Notes: generated by a model not told the origin, from the sequence alone. Shown: positions 1 through 9,532, numbered from the stretch's first letter. The stretch: DNA of 64,000 nt from Mesorhizobium_K sp040049215 (GCF_040049215.1 NZ_JBDZDN010000002.1:186001-250000); one strand, 5' to 3'. Program-made: numbers and translations.

Positions 1-2
1 AG

Positions 3-677
3 CCGGTGACGCTGATCTGGGGTGTCGGCAAGGCTTTCGCGGCAACGCTCGAGCGCGACGGCATCAGGATGATTGGCCAGTTGCAGAAACTGGAGCGCGC
101 CGAACTGATGCGCCGCTACGGCTCGATGGGCGACCGGCTTTATCATCTGTCGCGCGGGCAGGACGAACGCCAGGTCCATGCCGACCGCGACGCCAAGAGC
201 GTGTCGGCCGAGACGACGTTCGACACCGACCTCGCATCGCCCGCTGATCTGGTGCCGGTGCTGCGCGCCCTGTCGGAAAAAGTCTCGGCGAGGCTGAAGA
301 AGTCAGGCATTGCCGGCCGCACCGTAGTGCTGAAGCTCAAGACGCAGGATTTCAAGCTCTGCACCCGCAACCGGCAGCTCACCGATCCGACGCGGCTTGC
401 CGACCGCATCTTCCAGACCGGGCTGCATCTCTTGGAAAAGGAAACCGACGGCACCAAATATCGGTTGTTGGGGATAGGCGTCAGCGACCTGACCGACTCG
501 GACAAGGCTGATCCGCCCGACCTCGTCGATCTTCCGGCGCGCAAACGTGCGCTTGCCGAAGGCGCTATCGACAGCCTGCGGGAAAAGTTCGGAAGAAAGG
601 CCGTCGAGACCGGCTATACGTTCGGCAAGGGCCGCTCGGCCCATCCGCCGGAATTCATCGAGCGGGACGAGGATTGA
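3..677 (+). CDS. dinB: DNA polymerase IV (DinB), 3' part
   Basis: C-terminal part of a Y-family translesion polymerase; the catalytic palm and fingers lie off the left edge. The visible part starts in the helix-hairpin-helix thumb region (IWGVGKAFAATL, which engages the DNA backbone) and continues into the little-finger domain (VVLKLKTQDFKLCTRNRQLT). The family makes error-prone bypass of damaged template possible. The reading frame is open from base 3, so the GTG at base 6 is internal and not a start. The gene ends at a normal distance from the end of the family, with a basic/acidic tail. Because the catalytic half is not visible, activity cannot be judged. Confidence in the family is high. 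Confidence 0.93.
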   Translation, partial: PVTLIWGVGKAFAATLERDGIRMIGQLQKLERAELMRRYGSMGDRLYHLSRGQDERQVHADRDAKSVSAETTFDTDLASPADLVPVLRALSEKVSARLKKSGIAGRTVVLKLKTQDFKLCTRNRQLTDPTRLADRIFQTGLHLLEKETDGTKYRLLGIGVSDLTDSDKADPPDLVDLPARKRALAEGAIDSLREKFGRKAVETGYTFGKGRSAHPPEFIERDED

Positions 678-683
678 AGCGCT

Positions 684-1192
684 CTACGATCTGTTGAGGT
701 CGATCTCGCATGTGACGACCTGCTCGCCGGTCTTCGGGTCGACGTCGACCGTCGTAAGCTTCATGCCGTTTTCGCCGACCTTCTGTACTTTCATCTTCGC
801 TTCGCGGTCGCCGTTGACCGCCTTTGCCCAGCGGATCGAGAGGTCGAAAACATCACCCGTCAGCGCGCCGGAAAGGCCCGCCGGACCGGTCGTGGAGCCC
901 AGGTAAGCGCCGGAAAATCCCGCTCCGTCGGACTTTAGCGTCACGCCGATCTTGCGCGACACGACGACCAGGCCGCGGCATTTTCCGTCCATGGAGAGGC
1001 TAGTCGGCGAGGCGTCGGCATCCATGGCGCAAGAAACCGTTACCGGCGACGAGACCGTCGTCAGGCGGAACTTGCCCTTGCCGCTCCAACTGCCGGCAAA
1101 GGAGGCGAGCATATCCGCGTCGTCGGCCAGGGCCGGCGAAACAACGAGCAAAACGCAAACACAACAAACAGAATGCGGAAAGCTCTGGTCAT
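684..1192 (-). pseudogene. Small secreted protein with a frameshift in the signal peptide
   Basis: The body (about 150 residues, from ALADDADMLASFAGSW on) looks like an exported lipocalin-sized protein that I do not recognise. Its frame lacks a credible start: only a TTG at 1151, with no ribosome binding site. One frame away, an ATG at 1192 follows a perfect GGAGG five bases upstream and encodes MTRAFRILFVVFAF, an ideal signal-peptide core. Adding one T to the four-T run near 1150-1153 joins the two into MTRAFRILFVVFAF-LLVVSPALA-DD, with a textbook signal peptidase site after ALA. So I read this as one gene with a one-base deletion, which is either real inactivation or a sequencing error. It lies convergent to dinB, 6 bases from its stop. 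Function is unknown. Confidence 0.7.
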
Positions 1193-1346
1193 GACGGCCT
1201 CCGAAGAATCAGCCCGAAAGATCACAGTGGCGCGCCTTTCTCGCACGTATGTTTGACAGGCGTGTGTAAGCTCGTAGCGCTCTGGCCCAGCCGATTGGCG
1301 GCTCTAAGCGGTTGCGGCGGAACGCGGCCCTTGCCACACACCGCGC

Positions 1347-2225
1347 ATGGCCGAAACGCATTCGACACCAAAGGCGGCGCTGTGGATGGGAGGGTCGATC
1401 GCCTCCTTCCTGACCATGACGGTCGCCGGCCGTGCCATCATGCCGGAACTCGACGTATTCCAGGTCATGGAGATGCGCTCGGTCATCGGCTGGTTCATCC
1501 TGCTGCCGCTGGTCTTCGCGTCGGGCGGCTTTGCCGCAATGCGCACCAAGCGGCCGCTGCAGCACATCGGCCGCAACGTCGTGCACTATGCTGGCCAGTT
1601 CGCCTGGCTCCAGGCGCTCACCATGATACCGCTGGCGCAGCTCATCTCGATCGAATTCACCACGCCGATCTGGGGCGCGCTGCTGGCGGTTCTGTTCCTC
1701 GGCGAACGCATGAACGCGCGCAAGATCGCGGCGATTCTGCTCGGCATTGTCGGTGTGCTCGTCATCGTGCGGCCCGGCGCGACAGCGGTGGATCCCGGCC
1801 ACCTCATCATGCTCGCGGGCGCCGTCGCCTTCGGCATCTCCGTGGTGATGGTGAAGTCGCTCACCCGCACCGACAGCGTCGTCGCCATCATTTTCTGGAT
1901 GCTGATCATCCAATCCATCATCGGGCTCGTTCCGGCGATCGCCGTCTGGCGCACGCCGACGCCAGAGATGTGGCCGTGGATCCTTCTGGTATCCTTCACC
2001 GGCATGTCGTCGCATTTCTGCATGGCCCGCGCCCTGTCCTATGCGGAGGCGACGGTCGTCATGCCGATGGACTTCCTGCGGCTGCCGCTGTCGGCGCTGA
2101 TCGGCTTCCTGCTCTACAGCGAGCGAATCGATCTCTTCACCGCCATCGGCGCGGCGCTCATCCTGACCGGCAACCTTTTCAATCTCCAGCGCCGCGCGCG
2201 CGAACCTGAAGTCGCGACATCCTGA
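1347..2225 (+). CDS. DMT-superfamily (EamA) transporter
   Basis: Inner-membrane permease of 292 residues, the usual size for a ten-helix drug/metabolite transporter made of two EamA repeats. The first repeat covers roughly residues 10-140 and ends in the typical TTPIWGALLAVLFLGERM segment; the second starts at about 150 and ends LLYSERIDLFTAIGAALILTG. The family exports amino acids, nucleotides or other metabolites, and the substrate cannot be read from sequence. The gene stands alone, with the potassium-channel-like gene convergent to it three bases beyond its stop. No strong Shine-Dalgarno is visible before the ATG. Confidence 0.88.
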   Translation: MAETHSTPKAALWMGGSIASFLTMTVAGRAIMPELDVFQVMEMRSVIGWFILLPLVFASGGFAAMRTKRPLQHIGRNVVHYAGQFAWLQALTMIPLAQLISIEFTTPIWGALLAVLFLGERMNARKIAAILLGIVGVLVIVRPGATAVDPGHLIMLAGAVAFGISVVMVKSLTRTDSVVAIIFWMLIIQSIIGLVPAIAVWRTPTPEMWPWILLVSFTGMSSHFCMARALSYAEATVVMPMDFLRLPLSALIGFLLYSERIDLFTAIGAALILTGNLFNLQRRAREPEVATS

Positions 2226-2228
2226 GCA

Positions 2229-3065
2229 TCAGGTCCCTTCGTCGGGGATTTTCAGCAGATGGCCGCAGGCCTTGCAGTGCACGGCGTCCGGCTCGTGCCT
2301 CTGCAAAGCGCAATGCGGACACTCGTAAAACACCTTGTTCGGCCGGAAGACGGCCTGCGCGAGCTTCACGAACAGCGAGATGCCGACGATCATCGCCACG
2401 ATCGAGGTCAGCTTGCCGGCGACGCCGGGCAGCGTGATGTCGCCGAACCCGGTGGTGGTGATCGTCGCCACCGTAAAGTAGAGCGCATCGACATACCCTT
2501 CGATGCCGGCCCCGACGCGAAAGAAGAACGTGTAGACGAAACCGGTGACTATGAAGAGGAAAGTCACAAGATTGACGACCGCGATGATGGTCTCGCGCCA
2601 GGGACGCAGGCCGCGGCGATTGAGCGGCCGCCACAGGACATGACTTCTAGCCAGCGACCACAGCCGCAAGATCCGTAGGAAGCCAAGATTGGCGAGCGCC
2701 TGCGGGAAAAGCAGGGTGGCCAGGATGAAGATATCGACCCAGGAGGTCGGCTGCTTCAACAGCCGCAGCATACTCGTCGAGGCGAGCAGCCGCGCGACCA
2801 TGTCGGCAGCGACCAAGGCTGCCACCGAGTAGTCGATCCAGAGGAAGGAGCGTGTCTCCGACAGCACCGGCGTCGCGATGAAGAAGGCGATGATGGCGAA
2901 GTCGATGACGATGACCGCCATCTGGAACCGGAATGCCGCCGGAGTGCGACCGTGATAGAGCCGGCGCAGCTTGTCGCGAAGCCACGTGATGCCGGTCAGG
3001 GGCTTTTCGTCGCCGTCGGCCGGTGTCAATGTCACGAGTGAGGCCCCTCCAGCGCCGCCTTGCAA
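2229..3065 (-). CDS. Potassium channel-like membrane protein with a C-terminal zinc ribbon
   Basis: A 278-residue integral membrane protein. It has four hydrophobic segments (about residues 48-160) resembling a voltage-sensor-like module, then a pore module (about 180-250) whose selectivity filter reads TTTGFGDI, matching the TVGYGD signature of K+ channels with F for Y. An arginine-rich stretch (FLRILRLWSLARSH) takes the place of an S4 helix. After the last helix the tail carries CPHC and CKAC, a zinc-ribbon knuckle of about 25 residues, which is unusual for ion channels. The start is uncertain; later in-frame sites exist. The ATG used lies 52 bases upstream (on the minus strand) of dnaE's stop. 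Ion specificity is inferred from the filter only. Confidence 0.82.
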   Translation of the reverse strand: MQGGAGGASLVTLTPADGDEKPLTGITWLRDKLRRLYHGRTPAAFRFQMAVIVIDFAIIAFFIATPVLSETRSFLWIDYSVAALVAADMVARLLASTSMLRLLKQPTSWVDIFILATLLFPQALANLGFLRILRLWSLARSHVLWRPLNRRGLRPWRETIIAVVNLVTFLFIVTGFVYTFFFRVGAGIEGYVDALYFTVATITTTGFGDITLPGVAGKLTSIVAMIVGISLFVKLAQAVFRPNKVFYECPHCALQRHEPDAVHCKACGHLLKIPDEGT

Positions 3066-3117
3066 GGCGGCAAGCTACAACGCGTCGGCAGGCGCGAGGT
3101 TGCCCGGAGTGCCAGAA

Positions 3118-6100
3118 CTAGACGAGTTCGACCTCGACGACACCGGGCACCGCGCGCATGGCGGACGCCACCTGCGGCGAGATGCGATAGCGGTCGGGCA
3201 GCTCGATCTCGACTTCGCCCGCAGCACCTTCCTTGATGACGACGAAGCTCACCTGCCCCTCGCCCTTTGCCGAAAGCTGGCCTGCCAGCGTGCCCAGCGG
3301 GCCTGGATCGCGGACGTAGATGCGCAGGGCTTTCTGCACCTGGCTGGCCATCTCCTCCAGCGACTGCACGGTCTGGATGCGCAGATTGACGCCCTCGGGC
3401 CGGTCCTCGGCCGAGACGGTGATGACAAGCGATTTGCCGGGCTCCAGCATGTCGCGGTACTGCGCGAGACCCTCGGAGAAGAGCACGGCCTCGTACTGCC
3501 CGGACGTGTCGGAGAAGCTTACCACGCCCATCTTGTTGCCGGTGCGCGTCTTGCGCTCCTGCTTCGAGGTCACGGTGCCGGCGAGCCTGCCCGCCGTCGC
3601 GCCCTGCTTCACGCCGGCCGAGAACTCCGCCCATGTCTGCACGCGCATCTTCTTCAGCGCCGCGCGATATTCGTCGAGCGGATGCGCGGACAGATAGAAG
3701 CCGACCACCTGGAACTCGCGGTGCAGCTTTTCCGCCGGCAGCCACGGCTCCGCGAATGGCAGGTGAAGCTTCTGCTGGCTGACCGCCGACCCACCGAACA
3801 TGTCGGTGATGCCGAGCGCCGCGTCCTCGTAGGCGCGGGAGGCAAGGCCCATCATCCGATCGAGCCCGGCCATCATCGCGGCGCGGTCGTGGCCAAAGCA
3901 GTCGAGCGCGCCGGCCATGATCAGCGTTTCCAGAACGCGCTTGCCGACGATCTTCGGATCGACGCGCTCGCAGAAGTCCTCAAGGCTGGCGAACGCCTTC
4001 TCCTGCCGTTTGGCGACGATGTGCTCGACGGCGGCGTCGCCGACGCCCTTCAGCGCGGCAAGAGAATAGAAGATCTTGTTTTCGCCGACCTCGAAATCGC
4101 GGAAGCCCGTCGTCACCGACGGCGGCGCGACGTCGATGCCGAGACGCAGCGCGTCCTGGCGGAAGTCGGCGAGTTTGTCCGTGTTGCCCATGTCGAGCGT
4201 CATCGACGCTGCCAGGAACTCGACCGGATAGTGCGCCTTCAAATAGGCCGTCTGGTAAGAGACCACCGCGTAGGCCGCGGCATGCGATTTGTTGAAGCCG
4301 TAGTCGGCGAATTTAGCCAGCAGATCGAAGATGAAGTCGGCCTGCGGCTTCGACAACCCGTTTTTCAGCGCCCCTTCGACGAAGCGCGCGCGCTGCGCGT
4401 CCATCTCGGAGCGGATCTTCTTGCCCATGGCGCGGCGCAGAAGATCGGCTTCGCCAAGCGAATAGCCGGACAGTTCCTGCGCGATCTGCATCACCTGTTC
4501 CTGGTAGACGATGACGCCTTGCGTCTCCTTCACCAGATGGTCGATCTTGGGGTGGATGGAGGCGATCTCCTCCTCGCCGTGCTTGCGCGCGTTGTAGGTC
4601 GGGATGTTCTCCATCGGGCCGGGGCGATAGAGCGCCACCAGCGCGATGATGTCCTCGATGCGGTCAGGCTTCATGCCGACCAGCGCCTTGCGCATGCCCG
4701 CACTTTCCACCTGGAAGATGCCGACCACCTCGCCGCGCGACAGCATCAAGTACGTTTTCTCGTCGTCGAGCGGGATATGGGCGAGATCGACGTCGATGCC
4801 GCGCCGGCGGATCAGCTTCACCGCTCGGTCGAGCACGGTCAGCGTCTTCAGCCCGAGGAAGTCGAACTTCACCAGTCCGGCCTGCTCGACATATTTCATG
4901 TTGAACTGCGTGACCGGCATGTCCGAGCGCGGATCGCGGTACATCGGCACCAGTTCCGACAGCGGCCTGTCGCCGATGACGATGCCGGCCGCATGGGTCG
5001 AGGCGTGGCGGTAGAGGCCTTCGAGCTTCTGCGCCATGTCGAGCAGGGTCTGGACCGCCGGCTCGCGTTCCGCCTCCTCCGCGAAGCGCGGCTCGCCCTC
5101 GATGGCCTTGGCGAGCGTCACCGGATTGGCCGGGTTCTGCGGCACCATCTTGCAGAGCCGGTCGACCTGTCCGTAGGGCATCTGCAGCACGCGCCCGACA
5201 TCGCGCAGGACCGCGCGCGCCTGCAGCGTTCCGAAGGTGATGATCTGCGCGACCTGGTCCCGGCCGTATTTCTCCTGCACGTAGCGGATCACCTCGTCGC
5301 GGCGGTCCTGGCAGAAGTCGATATCGAAGTCGGGCATCGATACGCGGTCGGGGTTGAGGAAGCGCTCGAAGAGCAGCGAGAAGCGCAGAGGATCGATGTC
5401 GGTGATGGTGGTTGACCACGCGACCAGCGAGCCGGCGCCCGAACCGCGGCCCGGGCCGACCGGGATGCCGTGCGCCTTCGCCCATTTGATGAAGTCGGCG
5501 ACGATCAGGAAGTAGCCCGGATATTTCATCCGCTCGATGACGCCGAGTTCGAACTCCAGCCGTTCGCCATACTGCTCGACGGTGAAGCCCGGCGTCGGGC
5601 CGTGCGCGGCAAGCCGCGCCGCCAGCCCTTCGCGCGCCTGCCGCGCCAATTCCGCCGCTTCGGCCTTCACCGCCGCGTCGGCGTCGGCGACGTCGCCGCC
5701 GGTGAAGCGCGGCAGGATCGGGTTGCGCGTCCTCGGGTAGTAGGAGCAGCGCCGCGCAATCTCGACCGTGTTGTCGATGGCTTCGGGCAAGTCGGCAAAC
5801 AACGCCGCCATCTCCTTCTGGCTCTTCAGGAAATGGTCCGGCGCAAGTCGGCGCCGGTCGTCGGCGGCGATGACCGAGCCCGCGGCTATGGCGATCAGCG
5901 CATCATGCGCCTCATAGTCTTCGCGCGCCGGAAAGAACGCCTCATTGGTCGCGACCAGCGGCAGTTCGTGAGCGTAGGCCAGGTCGATCGTCTTCGCCTC
6001 GATCACGCGGTCGTAGCCCTCGGCACGCTCCAGCTCGACATAAAGCCGGTCGCCGAATATCCGTTTCAGCGTGAGCAGGCGGTTTTCGGCAAGTTGCGCG

Positions 6101-6645
6101 TGATCGGTCTTCAGCGCCGTTCCGATCGCTCCGCGCGGGCCGCCCGTAAGACAGATCAGGCCTTCGGCATGCTCAGCGACCCAGCCGAGCGAGACATGAA
6201 CCGCCTCGCCCGGCGCATTCTCCAGATAGGCGCGGCTGACCAGCCGCACGAGATTGCCGTAGCCGGTCTCGTTGGCGGCGATCAGCACGAGCGGATGAAG
6301 TTCCGGTCCCTGCCGCTTCTGGTAGCCGCGGTTGGCATCCAGGTTCTCGTCGCCGAAAGCGACATCGATCTGGCAGCCGATGATCGGCTGGATTCCGTCC
6401 TTCACTGCATATTGCGCGAATTCGAGCGCGCCGAAGAGATTGTTGGTGTCGCTGGTGGCTATGGCCGGCGCGGCGTCCTTCACCGCATGGGCAACGATCT
6501 TCTTCACCGGCAGCGCGCCTTCGAGCAGCGAATAGGCCGAATGCACCCGCAGGTGCACGAATGGCCGGGCCGACGGCTCGGAAGTCGCCGCCTTCATCAT
6601 CGCGTCACGCAGGATAGGATCGCGCGGCGGCCTTTCGCTGCTCAT
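3118..6645 (-). CDS. dnaE: DNA polymerase III subunit alpha
   Basis: Catalytic subunit of the replicative polymerase, 1175 residues from the ATG at 6645; an in-frame ATG at 6684 would add 13 residues (MAWHSTRVSRLAD). Order of domains: PHP domain from FVHLRVHSAYSLLEGALPV, palm with the catalytic aspartates in MPDFDIDFCQDRR, fingers (SHAAAYAVVSYQTAYLK), tandem helix-hairpin-helix, and an OB fold near the C-terminus (AGTVTSKQERKTRTGNKMG). It extends DNA in the holoenzyme with the beta clamp. The length and the long PHP domain fit DnaE1 and not the mutagenic DnaE2/ImuC. It lies downstream of exoR on the same strand. Confidence 0.97.
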   Translation of the reverse strand: MSSERPPRDPILRDAMMKAATSEPSARPFVHLRVHSAYSLLEGALPVKKIVAHAVKDAAPAIATSDTNNLFGALEFAQYAVKDGIQPIIGCQIDVAFGDENLDANRGYQKRQGPELHPLVLIAANETGYGNLVRLVSRAYLENAPGEAVHVSLGWVAEHAEGLICLTGGPRGAIGTALKTDHAQLAENRLLTLKRIFGDRLYVELERAEGYDRVIEAKTIDLAYAHELPLVATNEAFFPAREDYEAHDALIAIAAGSVIAADDRRRLAPDHFLKSQKEMAALFADLPEAIDNTVEIARRCSYYPRTRNPILPRFTGGDVADADAAVKAEAAELARQAREGLAARLAAHGPTPGFTVEQYGERLEFELGVIERMKYPGYFLIVADFIKWAKAHGIPVGPGRGSGAGSLVAWSTTITDIDPLRFSLLFERFLNPDRVSMPDFDIDFCQDRRDEVIRYVQEKYGRDQVAQIITFGTLQARAVLRDVGRVLQMPYGQVDRLCKMVPQNPANPVTLAKAIEGEPRFAEEAEREPAVQTLLDMAQKLEGLYRHASTHAAGIVIGDRPLSELVPMYRDPRSDMPVTQFNMKYVEQAGLVKFDFLGLKTLTVLDRAVKLIRRRGIDVDLAHIPLDDEKTYLMLSRGEVVGIFQVESAGMRKALVGMKPDRIEDIIALVALYRPGPMENIPTYNARKHGEEEIASIHPKIDHLVKETQGVIVYQEQVMQIAQELSGYSLGEADLLRRAMGKKIRSEMDAQRARFVEGALKNGLSKPQADFIFDLLAKFADYGFNKSHAAAYAVVSYQTAYLKAHYPVEFLAASMTLDMGNTDKLADFRQDALRLGIDVAPPSVTTGFRDFEVGENKIFYSLAALKGVGDAAVEHIVAKRQEKAFASLEDFCERVDPKIVGKRVLETLIMAGALDCFGHDRAAMMAGLDRMMGLASRAYEDAALGITDMFGGSAVSQQKLHLPFAEPWLPAEKLHREFQVVGFYLSAHPLDEYRAALKKMRVQTWAEFSAGVKQGATAGRLAGTVTSKQERKTRTGNKMGVVSFSDTSGQYEAVLFSEGLAQYRDMLEPGKSLVITVSAEDRPEGVNLRIQTVQSLEEMASQVQKALRIYVRDPGPLGTLAGQLSAKGEGQVSFVVIKEGAAGEVEIELPDRYRISPQVASAMRAVPGVVEVELV

Positions 6646-6771
6646 ATCTGCCAATCTCGAGACTCGAGTGGAATGCCACGCCATTGTTCAGGAACGGCGC
6701 GGCCAGGTCGAGCAAAAATAAGGCTTTGGCACAGCCTATTGAAGCGGCTGCGCAACTGGCGAGGCTTTTGC

Positions 6772-7596
6772 CTACTGGCTGTTGCCGCCCTTGCCGAGGA
6801 TGTCCTGCGCCAGCGCGATCGCGGTGCGGCGGTCGGCTTCGGGAGCAAGCGAGAAGGCTTCTTCCTGCATGCCCCGGATCCACGGCTGATCGGTGGGAGA
6901 GGCGCGTTCCAGCGCTGCCGTCATCATGGCAAGCCCGCGCACGATCTTGCCGTTCTGGAAGAGCAGGTTTCCGAGCGTCGCCTGCGCGCCCGCATGGCCC
7001 TTCTCGGCCGCCAGTTGGAACCAGCGCCCGGCCTGGCGCATGCTCGCCTTCACGCCGCCTTCGCCCTTGAGGAACATCTTGCCCATCTCGTACTGGGCGC
7101 TCGGATTGCGGTAGTTGGCAGCGGCGCGCATGTAATACTCTTGCGCGGCCGCCGCATTGGCCCCGACCGGGCTCCCGGGGATTCCAGTCTTCAGATAGCC
7201 CGCCAGCGCCACCAGCGCGTCCGACACGTAGCTTTCCTCGCGGCTGCCGGGTTCGACATCCTGCTCGACGATCTCGGAGAAGAACTTGAACGCCTCGTAG
7301 TCATTGCGGGCAACGCCGTCGCCTGCCGCATACATGCGTGCGAGCTTCCACGTCGCGCCGATCTGGCCGTTCTCGGCCGCATAGCGGTAGGCTTCCGCGG
7401 CCTGGTCCTTGTGACCGCTCTGGTAGGCCGAATAGCCAAACTGGAAGACGGCCCAGGGGTTGGATTCAGCCTTCACGCCGCCGGCCTCGTCGAACACATT
7501 GTCGTCGAACGCCAGCGCAATGCCGGTGCCGGCGGCCGAAGCCGCGGCAACGGCGCCGCCGAACGCGCAAACCCTGACTAACTCATATATCCGCAT
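6772..7596 (-). CDS. exoR: ExoR-like periplasmic Sel1-repeat regulator
   Basis: A 274-residue exported protein with an N-terminal hydrophobic signal segment (RVCAFGGAVAAASAAGTGIALA) followed by Sel1-like repeats, for example AYQSGHKDQAAEAYRYAAENG and MFLKGEGGVKASMRQAGRWF. Overall sequence and the C-terminal block RGLAMMTAALER ... EEAFSLAPEADRRTA match ExoR. In Sinorhizobium, ExoR binds the sensor ExoS in the periplasm and holds the ExoS-ChvI system off, which controls succinoglycan and flagella; that role is transferred here by homology. The start is taken at MRIYEL (7596), inside the last 14 bases of ilvD, so the two genes overlap and are probably translationally coupled. A longer in-frame start at 7668 would sit deep inside ilvD and precede the signal peptide badly. 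Confidence 0.88.
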   Translation of the reverse strand: MRIYELVRVCAFGGAVAAASAAGTGIALAFDDNVFDEAGGVKAESNPWAVFQFGYSAYQSGHKDQAAEAYRYAAENGQIGATWKLARMYAAGDGVARNDYEAFKFFSEIVEQDVEPGSREESYVSDALVALAGYLKTGIPGSPVGANAAAAQEYYMRAAANYRNPSAQYEMGKMFLKGEGGVKASMRQAGRWFQLAAEKGHAGAQATLGNLLFQNGKIVRGLAMMTAALERASPTDQPWIRGMQEEAFSLAPEADRRTAIALAQDILGKGGNSQ

Positions 7597-9307
7597 AGCA
7601 GTGTGTTTCTTTCGCGCCGCCCGGATGGGTAACCGCCCCGTCTCGGGCGGGCCCGACCGTTTGTGCATATTTCCAGATCGCGCCGGACTGGTAGTCCGTC
7701 CTGCGCGGCTTCCAACTCTTCGCCCGTTCCGCCAGTTCCGCGTCCGGCAGCGCCACTTCGATCGTGCCCTTGGTGGCGTCGATCGTGATGATGTCGCCGT
7801 TCTTCAGCAGCCCGATCGGACCGCCCACAGCCGCCTCCGGCCCGACATGGCCGATGCAGAAGCCGCGCGTTGCGCCTGAGAAACGCCCGTCGGTGATGAG
7901 GGCCACCTTGCTTCCCATGCCCTGGCCGTAAAGCGCCGCCGTCGTCGACAGCATCTCGCGCATGCCAGGTCCGCCCTTGGGACCCTCGTAGCGGATGACG
8001 AGAACCTCGCCTTCCTTGTAATCACGGTTGCCGACCGCCTCGAAACACTCTTCTTCGGAGTCGAAACAACGCGCGGGACCCGAGAATTTCAGCTCGGACA
8101 TGCCCGCAACCTTCACGATCGCACCCTCGGGAGCAAGATTTCCCCTGAGGCCGACAACCCCGCCGGTCACGGTGATCGGCTTGTCGGCCGGGCGCACGAC
8201 GTCCTGATTGTCGTTCCAGGAAACATGCTCCATGTTTTCGGCCAAAGTGCGGCCTGTGACCGTCAGGCAGTCGCCATGCAAGTACCCGTTTTCAAACAGG
8301 GTTTTCATAAGCAGCGGAATCCCTCCCGCCTCGAACATGTCCTTCGCCACATATTTGCCACCAGGCTTGAGGTCGGCGATGTAAGGCGTCCTCTCGAAGA
8401 TTCTGGCGACATCGAAAAGGTCGAATTTGATGCCGGCCTCGTGCGCGATCGCCGGCAGGTGCAGCGCGCCGTTGGTCGAGCCGCCGGTGGCGGACACCAC
8501 AGCCGCCGCGTTCTCCAGCGCCTTCAGCGTGACGATGTCGCGCGGGCGGATGTTCTTGGCGATCAGCTCCATGATCTTTTCGCCGGAGGCGAAGTTGAAG
8601 CGGTCGCGCATCTCGTAGGGCGCCGGGGCGCCGCAGGAATAGGGCAGCGCTAGCCCGATCGCCTCGGCGACCGTGGCCATCGTGTTGGCGGTGAACTGTG
8701 CCCCGCACGAACCGGCGGATGGACAGGCGGCCTGCTCGACCTCGAACAGTTCGGCGTCGGACATCTTGCCGACCGAATGCTGGCCGACGGCCTCGAACAC
8801 GTCCTGCACCGTGATCTGGCGGCCGCGCCAGGAGCCCGGCAGGATCGACCCGCCATAGATGAAGATCGACGGCACGTTGAGGCGGACCATCGCCATCATC
8901 ATGCCGGGCAGCGACTTGTCGCAGCCGGCAAGCCCGACCAGCGCGTCGTAGCAGTGGCCGCGCATGGTCAGTTCGACGGAGTCCGCGATCACCTCGCGTG
9001 ACACCAGCGACGACTTCATGCCCTGGTGGCCCATGGCGATGCCGTCGGTCACGGTGATGGTGCAGAACTCGCGCGGAGTGCCGCTGGCGGCGGCCACGCC
9101 CTTCTTCACCACCTGCGCCTGGCGCATCAGGGAGATGTTGCAGGGAGCGGCCTCGTTCCAGCAACTCGCGACGCCGACGAGCGGCTGTGCGATCTCGGCG
9201 GGAGACAGGCCCATGGCGTAAAGGTAGGAACGGTGCGGAGCGCGCGCCGGACCCTCGGTCACGTGGCGGCTCGGCAAATTTGCCTTCGAGATTACCCTGG
9301 CGTCCAT
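7583..9307 (-). CDS. ilvD: Dihydroxy-acid dehydratase
   Basis: Converts 2,3-dihydroxy-3-methylvalerate or -isovalerate to the 2-oxo acids in isoleucine and valine synthesis. The 574 residues carry the family hallmarks: iron-sulfur ligand regions ASCWNEAAPCN, GLAGCDKSLPGMMMA and PSAGSCGAQFTANTM, and the C-terminal block DGRFSGATRGFCIGHVGPEA with the catalytic serine. These three cysteines fit a [2Fe-2S] enzyme. The ATG at 9307 is preceded by AAGGAAACGA as a ribosome binding site. The last 14 bases contain the exoR start. Some IlvD/Edd-family members act on sugar acids, and this cannot be excluded, but ilvA is in the same window and branched-chain synthesis is the simplest reading. Confidence 0.92.
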   Translation of the reverse strand: MDARVISKANLPSRHVTEGPARAPHRSYLYAMGLSPAEIAQPLVGVASCWNEAAPCNISLMRQAQVVKKGVAAASGTPREFCTITVTDGIAMGHQGMKSSLVSREVIADSVELTMRGHCYDALVGLAGCDKSLPGMMMAMVRLNVPSIFIYGGSILPGSWRGRQITVQDVFEAVGQHSVGKMSDAELFEVEQAACPSAGSCGAQFTANTMATVAEAIGLALPYSCGAPAPYEMRDRFNFASGEKIMELIAKNIRPRDIVTLKALENAAAVVSATGGSTNGALHLPAIAHEAGIKFDLFDVARIFERTPYIADLKPGGKYVAKDMFEAGGIPLLMKTLFENGYLHGDCLTVTGRTLAENMEHVSWNDNQDVVRPADKPITVTGGVVGLRGNLAPEGAIVKVAGMSELKFSGPARCFDSEEECFEAVGNRDYKEGEVLVIRYEGPKGGPGMREMLSTTAALYGQGMGSKVALITDGRFSGATRGFCIGHVGPEAAVGGPIGLLKNGDIITIDATKGTIEVALPDAELAERAKSWKPRRTDYQSGAIWKYAQTVGPARDGAVTHPGGAKETHCYADI

Positions 9308-9532
9308 TCGTTTCCTTGCCGTTCAACTCACGGCACGTTTCCCGTCGTCTGCGTCTTTTCTTGCGGCGCTCGTCCGAAGGAGACTTTCGGGTGCGCCGGG
9401 TTTATGGCGGGAACGGGGCAAATTTCCCGGCCGGAACCATACCGCATTGGTTCTTGAGATAGTGTTGCCGAAACGTCACAAATCACGGATGGGCGGCAAC
9501 CGTAGCGCGCGGGCAACACCCGCATACCCAAT

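Noticed and set aside
2971..5415. Plus-strand open frame of 814 codons opposite dnaE
   Set aside because: Shadow of high-GC coding: composition is His/Asp/Arg-rich with no family pattern, and dnaE on the other strand is unmistakable.
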